DNA of 64,000 nt from Gymnodinialimonas ulvae (GTDB lineage: Bacteria > Pseudomonadota > Alphaproteobacteria > Rhodobacterales > Rhodobacteraceae). The stretch is taken from the NCBI RefSeq assembly GCF_037543845.1, contig NZ_JBBIFX010000001.1, forward strand, positions 1,116,001 through 1,180,000, read 5' to 3'. Positions within the stretch are counted from its first letter, which is position 1; the number at the start of each line of letters is the position of its first letter. The notes beneath the pieces are model-generated. The model did no database searches. It had not been told where the DNA came from and worked only from the letters and a program-made list of their open reading frames with translations. Both the position numbers and the translations under genes were made by a program. Of the stretch, positions 27,024-35,240 are shown piece after piece.

Positions 27024-27342
27024 GCGGACGCTCCAAGTGGGACGGGTTTTGCGGCGATCCTGTGCGCTCTGCTGGCAAAAGGAAACGCCCAGAGCTGCGC
27101 AGAATTTTCCGCAAGATGTGCAAAGGGCCATGCACAGGCGAACATCGCGCGGCCTTGAGCACTCCGATCGCGCAACCTGGGGGCGATCTAATTGCCACCC
27201 TGGCGAGAGCCGAGGCGAGATACGGACGCCATTTTCACCGCCAACCCTCGGGCGCGATTGATGAATTCAATTCAGGCCCAATACTGCGCAAGAAAATTAT
27301 GGAACCTGTTGCGAAATTGTGTCATATATCTATACGACACTC
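27024..27342. other. Gap left of the candidate small RNA
   Basis: No gene is supported here. A sigma-70-like promoter, TTGCGA at 27309-27314 and TATACG at 27331-27336 with a 16-base spacer, lies at its right end and points to the plus strand. Confidence 0.45.
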
Positions 27343-27468
27343 CAAGATATGTCCGACACCGAGGCCACGGACCCAGCATATTGAAGGTGCACCTCGTTCA
27401 TGCTGCCGGCCTGACGGACCCCCCCGTGTCAGAGACCGTCCCGTGGCTCACGCGGGACGGTCTTTCTT
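27343..27468 (+). ncRNA. Candidate structured small RNA
   Basis: About 125 bases follow a sigma-70-like promoter and end in a strong terminator. Three structures are visible. A long outer stem has CAGCAT (27374-27379) paired with ATGCTG (27400-27405), closed by GGCC/GGCC and holding the palindrome AGGTGCACCT. A second hairpin at 27411-27432 (CTGAC/GTCAG) exposes seven consecutive C residues. The terminator GACCGTCCCG/CGGGACGGTC is followed by TTTCTTT. No open frame with a ribosome site is present, and the next plus-strand gene starts 800 bp away. The C-rich loop could pair with Shine-Dalgarno sequences. Confidence 0.5.
27434..27468 (+). terminator. Intrinsic terminator of the candidate small RNA
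   Basis: A 10-bp perfect stem with a 9-base loop is followed by TTTCTTTA on the plus strand only. The gene to its right is on the opposite strand, so it ends a plus-strand transcript from the gap. Confidence 0.75.
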
Positions 27469-28037
27469 TATGCAGATGCGGTCATGACAGTCGGAAAGTG
27501 CTCCGCCTCCGGCGCTGGCGCGGGTACGGACCCCTCGGGCGCCTGCTTTGAAGCCCGCAACAGAGCATCCAGACGTGTATAAGACAGCTCCATCCCGTCG
27601 GTGAGCCCGTTGTCCAACACCATGTCGCGCGTCGCGCGGTCGGCGTAGGAGATGCGCGTGGTGACCCGAGTGCCGCCGTCGATATCGTCGAACACCACCA
27701 CATTGCGCGTCGGCGCGCCCAACACTGCGTCGCGCGCGCCCTGATGGAACGTCTGGGTGTCTTCGGTGCGCGCGCCCGCGCGCACGTAGGAATAGGTGCC
27801 GCGAAACCCCAAGACAGCACCGGTCACGGGATCGCGCCAGCGCCATACATAAGAGCCATTCTCACGCAGGTCGATCCGGCACATCTGCATGTCCCAACCG
27901 GGCGGACCCAGCAACCAGTCCCTGAGCACATCGGGGTCGGTGAAGGCGCGCCAGACCACGGCGCGCGCGGCGGCAAACTGGCGCGTGATGACCAACCGGT
28001 CCGCACCTTCGCATTCTGCGTTAAGGCTGTTTTGCAC
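27468..28037 (-). CDS. SRPBCC (AHSA1-like) domain protein
   Basis: The 189-residue product is a START-like SRPBCC domain of the AHSA1 group: ITRQFAAARAVVWRAFTDPDVLRDWLLGPPGWDM, GSYVWRWRDP, FRGTYSYV and the final helix NGLTDGMELSYTRLDALL. Members bind hydrophobic ligands or act as Hsp90 co-factors; many sit next to ArsR regulators, but none is seen here. I chose the GTG at 28037 because AGGAGG lies six bases upstream. A disordered Ala/Pro tail ends the protein. Confidence 0.82.
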   Translation of the reverse strand: MQNSLNAECEGADRLVITRQFAAARAVVWRAFTDPDVLRDWLLGPPGWDMQMCRIDLRENGSYVWRWRDPVTGAVLGFRGTYSYVRAGARTEDTQTFHQGARDAVLGAPTRNVVVFDDIDGGTRVTTRISYADRATRDMVLDNGLTDGMELSYTRLDALLRASKQAPEGSVPAPAPEAEHFPTVMTASA

Positions 28038-28176
28038 CTGTGACCTCCTGATCCGGGGCATGTTGGACTGCGGCGCGCAACGGGGTCCGCGCGCCGTGTT
28101 TGGCCAGTATAGCAAGCCGTATCCTATGGATCGGTTAACGCGCATTCACGCTATCACGGCGGCTTTCGGGCCAAAT

Positions 28177-28246
28177 GTAAAAAAGATTTACTTTGACCCT
28201 TGCCTGCCCTGCCGCCGATCCCATATGAGTTAATGTGATTAACATT
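28177..28246. promoter_or_regulatory. Palindromic AT-rich elements upstream of the DUF2852 gene
   Basis: Three inverted repeats lie within 110 bp of the start: GTAAA-N5-TTTAC at 28177-28191, GTTAAT-GTG-ATTAAC at 28229-28243, and the overlapping AATGT-GATTA-ACATT at 28232-28246. They look like operator half-sites. The binding protein is unknown. Confidence 0.4.
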
Positions 28247-28283
28247 TACATTCACCGAACAACAGAAACCAAGGAGAGACGCA

Positions 28284-28691
28284 ATGACCACGACAACCGC
28301 CCCCGCCATCACCGCCGAGGCCCAGGGCTGGTTTTCAAAGGCGGAAAACTGGCTTGATGCCCGTGGCAAAGGTGCATGGATCGCCGCCATGGTGTTGGGC
28401 TTCATCTTTTTCTGGCCCGTGGGTCTTGCCCTTCTGGCCTATATGATCTGGAGCAAACGCATGTTCAACGGGTCCTGTTCGTCCCGCCGCACCGCCCATC
28501 GCGGGCACAAATTCCACACCTCTGGCAACAGCGCCTTTGACGCCTACAAGGCCGACACGCTGCGCCGGCTCGAAGACGAGCAGGAAGCGTTCGAGAGCTT
28601 CCTGAACCGCCTTCGGGAGGCCAAGGACAAGCAGGAGTTCGACCAGTTCATGGACGACCGCAAGAGCGCCGCGGACGCCGAAACGGCCTGA
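28284..28691 (+). CDS. DUF2852 family membrane protein
   Basis: The 135-residue protein has one long membrane segment (GAWIAAMVLGFIFFWPVGLALLAYMIW, about 30-57). A polar linker rich in Ser, Arg and His follows, then a charged amphipathic or coiled-coil helix (DTLRRLEDEQEAFESFLNRLREAKDK). This is the layout of DUF2852, found mainly in alphaproteobacteria and of unknown function. AAGGAG precedes the ATG, and AT-rich palindromes lie upstream, which suggests specific regulation. Confidence 0.82.
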   Translation: MTTTTAPAITAEAQGWFSKAENWLDARGKGAWIAAMVLGFIFFWPVGLALLAYMIWSKRMFNGSCSSRRTAHRGHKFHTSGNSAFDAYKADTLRRLEDEQEAFESFLNRLREAKDKQEFDQFMDDRKSAADAETA

Positions 28692-28722
28692 GCGCTGGCC
28701 GCAAGACTGGCCTTTGATCCCA

Positions 28723-28754
28723 GGGGCGGCCCCTTTCCCCGGGCCGCCCCCCTT
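28723..28754 (+). terminator. Hairpin after the DUF2852 gene
   Basis: GGGGCGGCCC pairs with GGGCCGCCCC across an 8-base loop, followed by CCTTCT. The T-tail is poor, so termination efficiency is uncertain. Confidence 0.5.
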
Positions 28755-28816
28755 CTGCGCCACAAGCCGTGCAGACCCAGACCTTTCCCCCCTTCCAATT
28801 CGTGACTGCATTCCCC

Positions 28817-29260
28817 ATGTCCCATGCCATGAACACCCTGCCCGATCCGACCTATGACCCCGCCTTTTATGACGGCGTGCTGCCCAAGCGCTTTTTCGCG
28901 TGGGTGATCGATGCCACGCTGATCGTGCTTACGATGCTGGTGCTGAGCCTCATCACCGCCGGGATCGCGTTTTTGCTGTGGATCCCGGTGCATGCGTTGG
29001 TTGCGTTCCTTTATCGGTGGATCACGATCCGCAACCGCTCGGCGACGTTCGGGATGCGGGTGATGGCGATCGAGCTGCGCGGGCCCACGGGCGCGCCGCT
29101 CAGTCCGGGTGAAGCGGCGCTTCATACGATCGCGTTTTTGGTCGGCGCGACGATTGTGCTGGTGCAGCTGCTCTCGATCGCGATGATGATCGGGCGGCCT
29201 TTGAACCGCGGGCTGGCCGACGAAATCACCGGCGCGGTGATGATCAATCGCCCGGGCTGA
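28817..29260 (+). CDS. RDD family membrane protein
   Basis: The 147-residue protein has an RDD domain with three membrane segments. RFFAWVIDATLIVLTMLV carries the Arg and Asp typical of the family, then YRWITIRNRSATFGMRVMAIELR, and a last segment at about 105-130. RDD proteins are small inner-membrane proteins, mostly of unknown role, with some linked to ion or solute transport. The start may be 28817 or the ATG at 28829. Confidence 0.82.
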   Translation: MSHAMNTLPDPTYDPAFYDGVLPKRFFAWVIDATLIVLTMLVLSLITAGIAFLLWIPVHALVAFLYRWITIRNRSATFGMRVMAIELRGPTGAPLSPGEAALHTIAFLVGATIVLVQLLSIAMMIGRPLNRGLADEITGAVMINRPG

Positions 29261-29360
29261 TCTCCGCCTAAGTGTGGGCCAGCGTTAACCCTTTTGCAAT
29301 TTCCAGTTGCACGATGACGCCGTATCCGGCACCGTGCGCGCGAACAATTGGACGCTGAGC

Positions 29361-30182
29361 ATGCGCCATACACTGCCCATTGCGCCGCAATTCTATGTGA
29401 CGGCTCCTCAGGCTTGCCCCTATCTCGATGGGCGGCGGGAACGGAAGCTGTTCACCGCGCTGCAAGGGGATCAGGCCGAAAAGCTTAACAATTCGCTGTC
29501 AAAACAGGGCTTCCGGCGGTCGCAGAACGTGCTGTATCGCCCGTCGTGCACCGATTGCGCGGCCTGTTTGTCGGCGCGGATCCGGGTGGCGGATTTTGCA
29601 CCCAAGCGCGGCCACAAGCGGATCGCCAAACGCAATGCGCATCTGGTGCGCAACCCGCGTTCGGCCTGGGCCACCGAAGAGCAATACGCGTTGTTCCGGT
29701 CCTACCTTGATGCGCGCCACGCCGAGGGTGGCATGGCGGATATGGACGTGTTCGAATTTGCCGCGATGATCGAAGAGACGCCGGTGCGCACGCGGGTGAT
29801 CGAATACCGCGACCCCGCGGCCGAAGAGGATCTGTCGGCGGTGTGCCTGACCGATATTCTCGATGACGGACTGAGCCTGGTGTATTCGTTCTTCGCGCCG
29901 GAGCTGCACAAGAACTCGCTCGGGACCTATGTGATCCTCGATCATATCGAATTGGCGCGCGAGGCCGGGCTGCCGTATGTGTACCTCGGTTATTGGGTGC
30001 CGGGCAGCGACAAGATGGGCTACAAGGCCAGCTTTCCGGCGCTTGAGGTCTATGTGGGCGGCGAGTGGCATCCTATTGGCAAGCCCGAGGATTATTCGAC
30101 GCAGACGCATCCGCTGTCGACCGATCCGATCGCGCAGCAAGTGGCGCAGATCAACCTGCCGGACCTTCGCGGCGACGAGTGA
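29361..30182 (+). CDS. bpt: Aspartate/glutamate leucyltransferase (N-degron)
   Basis: Bpt transfers leucine from Leu-tRNA to N-terminal Asp or Glu, marking proteins for ClpS-ClpAP. The 273-residue product matches the ATE/Bpt family: CPYLDGRRERKLF, YRPSCTDCAACLSARI with its cysteine cluster, and the C-terminal GNAT-like half with HIELAREAGLPYVYLGYWV. The ATG at 29361 gives the usual start MRHTLPIAPQFYVT. Its stop overlaps the GTG of the VOC gene. Confidence 0.93.
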   Translation: MRHTLPIAPQFYVTAPQACPYLDGRRERKLFTALQGDQAEKLNNSLSKQGFRRSQNVLYRPSCTDCAACLSARIRVADFAPKRGHKRIAKRNAHLVRNPRSAWATEEQYALFRSYLDARHAEGGMADMDVFEFAAMIEETPVRTRVIEYRDPAAEEDLSAVCLTDILDDGLSLVYSFFAPELHKNSLGTYVILDHIELAREAGLPYVYLGYWVPGSDKMGYKASFPALEVYVGGEWHPIGKPEDYSTQTHPLSTDPIAQQVAQINLPDLRGDE

Positions 30183-30569
30183 AGCTTTCCCTGATCACCC
30201 TGCTGGTGCCGTCTTATGAGGCGGGCATCGGGTTCTTTGTGCACGGCCTTGGCTGGACGTTGCGCAGCGACGAGGATCAGGGCCGCAAACGTTGGGTGAC
30301 GGTGGCGCCGGGGGGGGGCCGCCTCGCAGGGCCCTGCCCTGCTGCTCGCGGTGCCGACATCGGACGCGCAGGCCAAGGTGTTGGGGCACCAGACCGGCGG
30401 CCGTGTGGGGTTCTTCCTTGAGACCGACGTTTTCGCCCGTGACGCAGCGCGGATCGTGGCCGCCGGGGGCGTGCTGCTGGAAGAGCCACGGCACGAGACC
30501 TACGGGCGTGTCGCGCAATGGCGCGACCCTTGGGGCAACCTCTGGGATCTGATCCAGCCTGCGGCGTGA
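30179..30569 (+). pseudogene. VOC (glyoxalase-fold) protein, frameshifted at a G-tract
   Basis: From the GTG at 30179 the frame encodes VKLSLITLLVPSYEAGIGFF onward, the start of a VOC-family domain, up to VAPGG near 30316. The rest of the domain, LLLAVPTSDAQAKVLGHQ to AQWRDPWGNLWDLIQPAA, is in the next frame. The shift occurs in a run of nine G residues (30310-30318); eight would restore one 129-residue protein. This is a recent mutation, a slippage-prone switch, or a sequencing error. VOC proteins bind a metal and act on small molecules or give resistance; the substrate is unknown. Confidence 0.8.
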
Positions 30570-30614
30570 CGCGCGGAGCTGCCAACAAGGCCCCGTCCCC
30601 GCGTCCGAGCGCAT

Positions 30615-30643
30615 GAAAAAAGGGGCCCGCAACAGGCCCCTTT
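30615..30643. terminator. Bidirectional terminator between VOC gene and TRAP operon
   Basis: GGGGCC pairs with GGCCCC across a seven-base loop, with TTTTTT on the minus side and TTTT on the plus side. It lies between convergent genes and should end the TRAP transcript. Confidence 0.8.
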
Positions 30644-30666
30644 TCCGATTGCGTGCCCTGCCCCGG

Positions 30667-33024
30667 TCAGTTCGGGAGCAGGTCGGGGATGATCGTCACG
30701 ATCCCGGGGAACAGGGCGAGCAGGATCAATCCCAAGACCTGGATGCCGACGAACGGCAGCACCCCGCGATAGATATGCCCCGTCGTGACCGATTTCGGCG
30801 CCACCCCGCGCAGGTAGAACAGCGCGAAGCCGAACGGTGGCGTCAGGAACGAGGTCTGCAGGTTGACCGCGATCATGATCGTCACCCATTTCGGATCAAG
30901 CGTGCCGCCATAGATCACCGGTCCCACGATCGGGATCACGATGTAGATGATCTCGAGGAAGTCCAACACGAAGCCGAGGATGAACAGGATCAGCATCACA
31001 AGCAGGAACACCGCCCATTCGTTGTCGAAGGAGCGCAGGAACTGCTGAATGTAATGCTCGCCCCCGAAGGAGATCAGCACGAGGTTGAGGATCTGCGAGC
31101 CGATCAGGATGGTGAAGACCATCGACGTCACCTTGGCGGTTTCCCGGACCACGGGAGACAGAACGGACGTGCGGAACAGGACGTAGCAGCCGTAGAGCAG
31201 GCCGAAGAAGGCGAAGTGGTAGGCGATCTGGGCCACGACATAGGCGATCCAGTCCTCGACGGCGACGGATTCGCGGGTGATGCGCAGATCGAAGTTCACG
31301 CCCGCCAGGATCATGATCACCACGGCGAAGCTCGCCCAGATGATCATCTTGGACAGGCCATCCTCTTCCTTCAGCTTGCGGTAGGCGGCCAGCATGATGG
31401 CCCCCGCTGCCCCAAGTGCCGCGGCCGGCGTCGGGTTGGTGATGCCGCCCAGGATCGAGCCCAGAACCGCCACGATCAGGATCAGCGGCGGAAAGACCAC
31501 GCGCAGAAGCTCGTTCTGCGACAGTCGACCCATCGCGGTCCGACACCCGTAAAGCGCCAGCGCCACCGGGATCGCCATGATCAGCATCGTGGTCCCCGGA
31601 GAGCTGGTCGGGGCAACCAGGATCACATCCGCCAGAAGCGCCAGAACCAGACCCAGCCCCCCGATGATCAGGGGTGCGGGGCTTGAGGAGGGCGCGATGC
31701 CGCGTGCCAGGATCAGGACGAGGCCCAGAAGCGTCACCATGATGGCGATGCCGACGCCGATGGGCGCGAGGTTTTCGGCGGCGACGAGGCGCGCTTCGGC
31801 GAGTTCCTCTTCGGTCAGCTCGACCGCGCCACCGTCGGTCCCGGCTTCGGCCTGTGCAGCGGCCTCGGCCACGGCCGTATCCCACTCGTCCTGCCCGTGC
31901 AGGTCGATCATCGAGGCGGCGCATTGCTCGGAGACATTGGTGCGCAGGCTCGGGCCCGCTTCGCGTTCGGCGTAGTCGGACACCTGAATGGTCTGGCCGC
32001 CGACAACGCCGACCATGCCACCGACAACCACCGCCGCGATCAGGGCCAGCGGCGCCAACAGGTACCAGGTCAGGGCTTCGTTGCGGGTGACGACTTCACC
32101 GCTTGTCACATCGCCCATCTGCACCGGCGGAGCCGAGGCGGGGCGCACAAGCGCGAAGCCGAAGGCATAGGCGCCGTAGAGGAAGGCGAGGAACAGGCCC
32201 GGCAGAAGGGCCGCCTGGAACAGCGTGCCGACCGAGAGAACCGCAGGCTCGCCCAGGAAGGTCAGCGCATCGCCACAGCCCGCAAGCTGCGCGCGGGTTT
32301 CCTGACCGGTGGCATAGAGGTCGCCCACAAGCGTACCGAGCAGGACGATCACGATGGAGGGCGGAATGATCTGCCCCAACGTGCCCGACGCGGCGATCAC
32401 GCCGGTGGCCAGTTCCGGCGAGTAATTGTTGCGCAGCATCGTGGGCAGGGCCAGCAGGCCCATGGTCACAACAGTCGCGCCGACGATGCCGGTGGAGGCC
32501 GCCAGGAACGCGCCCACGATCACGATGGACACGGCCAGACCGCCGGGCAGCGGCCCGAAGACGCGCGCCATGGTGGTCAGCAGATCCTCGGCGATTTTCG
32601 AGCGTTCCAGCGTGATGCCCATCATCACGAACATGGCCACGGCCAGCAGCGTTTCGATGGATTGGCCCGCAATCACACGCTCGTTCATGCGGTTGACGAT
32701 GAACGACAGGTTGCGGTCGAGCGCCTGTTCCCAGCCACCGATGAACAGAGCTTCCTCTATTCGCGGCAATTCGGGGTATCGGAAGACGGATATAGCGTCT
32801 CGGGCCACGCCTTCGGCGACAAGGGCGGAATATTCCGCGGACCCTGTGTCGATGGCCTGGTGGATCAGGATCCCGGAGCTGTCGAGGGCTGCGATGATTG
32901 CGAAGGAAATGATGCCCGCGCCGCCGATGGAAAAGGCCACCGGAAAGCCGGTCATGATGCCCGCGAAGAGCGTCAGAAAGACGATGATCAGGCCGATTTC
33001 GACTCCATCCAAACCGAATAGCAT
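30667..33024 (-). CDS. TRAP transporter large permease, extended form (DctM-like)
   Basis: DctM is the Na+-driven transport subunit of a TRAP importer. At 785 residues this one is nearly twice the usual 430. The N-terminal half has typical DctM features (FPVAFSIGGAG, ATGIVGATVVTMGLLALPTMLRNNYSP, IPPSIVIVLLGTLVGDLY). The C-terminal half contains FLDFLEI-like VLDFLEIIYIVIPIVGP and TSFLTPPFGFALFYLRGVAP. Between them, about 290-530, is an acidic soluble stretch plus extra membrane helices. The long form is known in some proteobacterial TRAP systems; the extra part has no assigned role. It is the last gene of the operon. Confidence 0.88.
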   Translation of the reverse strand: MLFGLDGVEIGLIIVFLTLFAGIMTGFPVAFSIGGAGIISFAIIAALDSSGILIHQAIDTGSAEYSALVAEGVARDAISVFRYPELPRIEEALFIGGWEQALDRNLSFIVNRMNERVIAGQSIETLLAVAMFVMMGITLERSKIAEDLLTTMARVFGPLPGGLAVSIVIVGAFLAASTGIVGATVVTMGLLALPTMLRNNYSPELATGVIAASGTLGQIIPPSIVIVLLGTLVGDLYATGQETRAQLAGCGDALTFLGEPAVLSVGTLFQAALLPGLFLAFLYGAYAFGFALVRPASAPPVQMGDVTSGEVVTRNEALTWYLLAPLALIAAVVVGGMVGVVGGQTIQVSDYAEREAGPSLRTNVSEQCAASMIDLHGQDEWDTAVAEAAAQAEAGTDGGAVELTEEELAEARLVAAENLAPIGVGIAIMVTLLGLVLILARGIAPSSSPAPLIIGGLGLVLALLADVILVAPTSSPGTTMLIMAIPVALALYGCRTAMGRLSQNELLRVVFPPLILIVAVLGSILGGITNPTPAAALGAAGAIMLAAYRKLKEEDGLSKMIIWASFAVVIMILAGVNFDLRITRESVAVEDWIAYVVAQIAYHFAFFGLLYGCYVLFRTSVLSPVVRETAKVTSMVFTILIGSQILNLVLISFGGEHYIQQFLRSFDNEWAVFLLVMLILFILGFVLDFLEIIYIVIPIVGPVIYGGTLDPKWVTIMIAVNLQTSFLTPPFGFALFYLRGVAPKSVTTGHIYRGVLPFVGIQVLGLILLALFPGIVTIIPDLLPN

Positions 33025-33075
33025 GGTGCTGTCCCTTTTTTGTGCGGGCGTTTTGGCCGCGTCTTTATGCGTTAG

Positions 33076-33987
33076 TCAGGTCGAGCCCGAATGGATGGCG
33101 TGTTCGAGGTCTTCGGCCTCATCGCCCATGGTATCGCGATCGAGGTATTTGCCCTCGCTTTCGGGGCCTTCGAGCCATTCCAGATACGAGCGCCAGAAGA
33201 AGGCCACCGCTTGCAGGAAGACCAGAACGCAGAACGCGACGATCAGGATCTTGAACAGGAAGTAGGCGTTGAAGCCGTTCGGGCTGAAGCCGATGGTCTC
33301 GACGTTCCAGCGCATCACGCGGGCCTGCATCAGCATTCGGTCGAGCTCGCCCGACGCGGAAGGGCCCGGCAGCACCAGGTGGCGCCACATGAAGAACCAC
33401 GCGAACATGTAGGTCAGAACGATGGCGGGCATCATGAAGACGATGGACCCGACCATGTCGATGAAGCGTTTGGTGCGGAATTTCACCGCCGAATACACCA
33501 GATCGACGCGCACATGACCGCCTTGCACGAACGTGTAGCTAACGCAAAGGCAGACGATGATGGCGTTGTAGAGCTTGAGCCCCTCGCCCCACCAGCTCAG
33601 GTCCTGCACGAAGGCGGTCCCGAGGGGGCCAAGCTGGATCTCGGCGACGCGGAAGATGCGTTGCAGGAACACGATCATCACCTGTTGCAGGACCATGATC
33701 AGGCCCGCCCAGGCGGCGACGCGGCCGACGACGTTGGCCAGACCTTCGAGGAACCGGACGCAGCCCCAGAGGATCTCGCGCTTCCAGGCCATGCCGAGCG
33801 CGGTGATCACGAGGAAGGTGGTGAAGACCACAAAGAAGAATTCGATGGAGCCGCCGTAATAGATGAACCGGGCCAGCGATTCCGGATTGCTCCAGTTCAG
33901 CCAGTCGCCCGGATTAACGATCGCCAGAAACAGGTGATACGGGGCCAGCGCAAAGTTCGTGAGAACCCACAGGAGAGCGTCAATCAT
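33076..33987 (-). CDS. TRAP transporter small permease (DctQ-like), large variant
   Basis: The 303-residue protein is the small membrane subunit of the TRAP importer, longer than the usual 160-200 residues. The core DctQ helices are visible as IVCLCVSYTFVQGGHVRVDLVYSAVKFRTKRFIDMVGSIVF-type sequence near the middle, with extra helices on both sides. The ATG at 33987 is chosen over the TTG 15 bases upstream. It lies between dctP and dctM, 51 bp before dctM. Confidence 0.88.
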   Translation of the reverse strand: MIDALLWVLTNFALAPYHLFLAIVNPGDWLNWSNPESLARFIYYGGSIEFFFVVFTTFLVITALGMAWKREILWGCVRFLEGLANVVGRVAAWAGLIMVLQQVMIVFLQRIFRVAEIQLGPLGTAFVQDLSWWGEGLKLYNAIIVCLCVSYTFVQGGHVRVDLVYSAVKFRTKRFIDMVGSIVFMMPAIVLTYMFAWFFMWRHLVLPGPSASGELDRMLMQARVMRWNVETIGFSPNGFNAYFLFKILIVAFCVLVFLQAVAFFWRSYLEWLEGPESEGKYLDRDTMGDEAEDLEHAIHSGST

Positions 33988-34113
33988 GGAAAAGGTCCCC
34001 AAAGCGCCTGCGGGAGCCGAAGGGGCACCTCAACACAGGCGATGTTTCGCTTGGAATGCCCTGCCCGGTCGCGCGCGTGGAGCGCCGGGAAGGGCAATCT
34101 CTTGCGCCCGTGT

Positions 34114-34140
34114 CAGGCGCGCAAACGGGTCGCGCGCCTG
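34114..34140 (-). other. Intercistronic hairpin between dctP and dctQ
   Basis: A 9-bp GC-only stem (CAGGCGCGC/GCGCGCCTG) with a nine-base loop lies 15 bp after the dctP stop and has no T-tail. Such hairpins often protect the upstream message so that the binding protein is made in excess. Confidence 0.5.
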
Positions 34141-34154
34141 TCGGGCGATCCGGA

Positions 34155-35240
34155 TCAGCCCGCGTTCACGCGGTTACGCTGACGCTGATACTCGCCATCG
34201 GCGATCTGGTACCAATCGGCCGATTCCTGCATCGATGCGAAGTAGCTCTCCGCGGTCTCTGCATAGATCGGGTCGCCCATGTTCTCTTCACGGACTTCCG
34301 CAGCGGCGGCACCGAACGCATCCCAGACGTCATCGGGGAACTGACGCACCTGCACGCCACCTTCCTGAAGACGGGCCAGAGCGGCACCGTTTTCAGCCAG
34401 CGACAACGCGGTGTTCTGTGCGTGCGCGGCCTGGGCTGCGACGTTGACGATCTGCTTGTGCTGATCGGACAGCGACTCCCAGATTTCCAGGTTGAAACCG
34501 AGGCAGAGCGCCGAGCCGGGCTCGTGGAAGCCTGCGGCATAGTAGGTGTTGGTGACTTCCTGGAAGCCCATCCGTTCGTCCGCATAGGGGCCGATCCACT
34601 CTGCGCCGTCGATCTGACCGGACGCGAGCGCCTGGTAGATTTCGCCACCGGGGATGTTCTGGACCGAGGCGCCGAGGCGACCGAGAACCTGACCACCTTG
34701 GCCGGGCATACGGAAGCGCAGACCCTGCAGGTCGTCAGCCGAGGTGATCTCGGTGTTGAACCAGCCGCCGGGCTGCATTGCGGTCATGCCGCACATGATG
34801 GGCTTCAGGTTGAACAGCGACGACAGGTTGTCGTGGAGTTCCTGACCGCCGCGACGGTAGTACCAGTTCGCCATTTCCTGGCTCGTCATGCCGAAGGGCA
34901 CAGAGGTGAAGAAGGCAAATGCGGGGTGCTGGTTGAGGAAGTAGTATTCCGCCGAGTGGTACACGTCGGCCTGGCCGGACGAAACGGCGTCAAACACCTC
35001 GAATGCGCCAACAAGCGAGCCTGCGGGCATTTTGTTGAAGCTCAACGCGCCATCGGTCATGGCGGTGATGTAGTCGATGGCCAGCTGTGCCGCGTCATCA
35101 AAGATCGCGAAGCCGTCGGGCACCGACGTCACCATCGTCAGGGTGCGGTTGCCTTGGGCATAGGCCGGAGCGGCCAGAGTGGTCGAGGCTGCTGCGGCAC
35201 CGCCAACGGCAGACGTGCGCAGAAAAGAACGACGATCCAT
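34155..35240 (-). CDS. TRAP transporter substrate-binding protein (DctP family, TakP-like)
   Basis: The 361-residue protein captures the substrate in the periplasm. It starts with a Tat signal, MDRRSFLRTSAVGGAAAAS, cleaved after APAYA. The mature sequence has the family features NKMPAGSLVGAFEVFDAVSSG, QPGGWFNTEITSADDLQGLRFRMPG and DGAEWIGPYADERMGF, which resemble the 2-oxoacid binder TakP of Rhodobacter and the mannitol/chloroaromatic TRAP group. An organic anion such as a 2-oxoacid is likely, but not certain. GGGAGG lies about eight bases before the ATG at 35240. It heads the operon. Confidence 0.88.
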   Translation of the reverse strand: MDRRSFLRTSAVGGAAAASTTLAAPAYAQGNRTLTMVTSVPDGFAIFDDAAQLAIDYITAMTDGALSFNKMPAGSLVGAFEVFDAVSSGQADVYHSAEYYFLNQHPAFAFFTSVPFGMTSQEMANWYYRRGGQELHDNLSSLFNLKPIMCGMTAMQPGGWFNTEITSADDLQGLRFRMPGQGGQVLGRLGASVQNIPGGEIYQALASGQIDGAEWIGPYADERMGFQEVTNTYYAAGFHEPGSALCLGFNLEIWESLSDQHKQIVNVAAQAAHAQNTALSLAENGAALARLQEGGVQVRQFPDDVWDAFGAAAAEVREENMGDPIYAETAESYFASMQESADWYQIADGEYQRQRNRVNAG

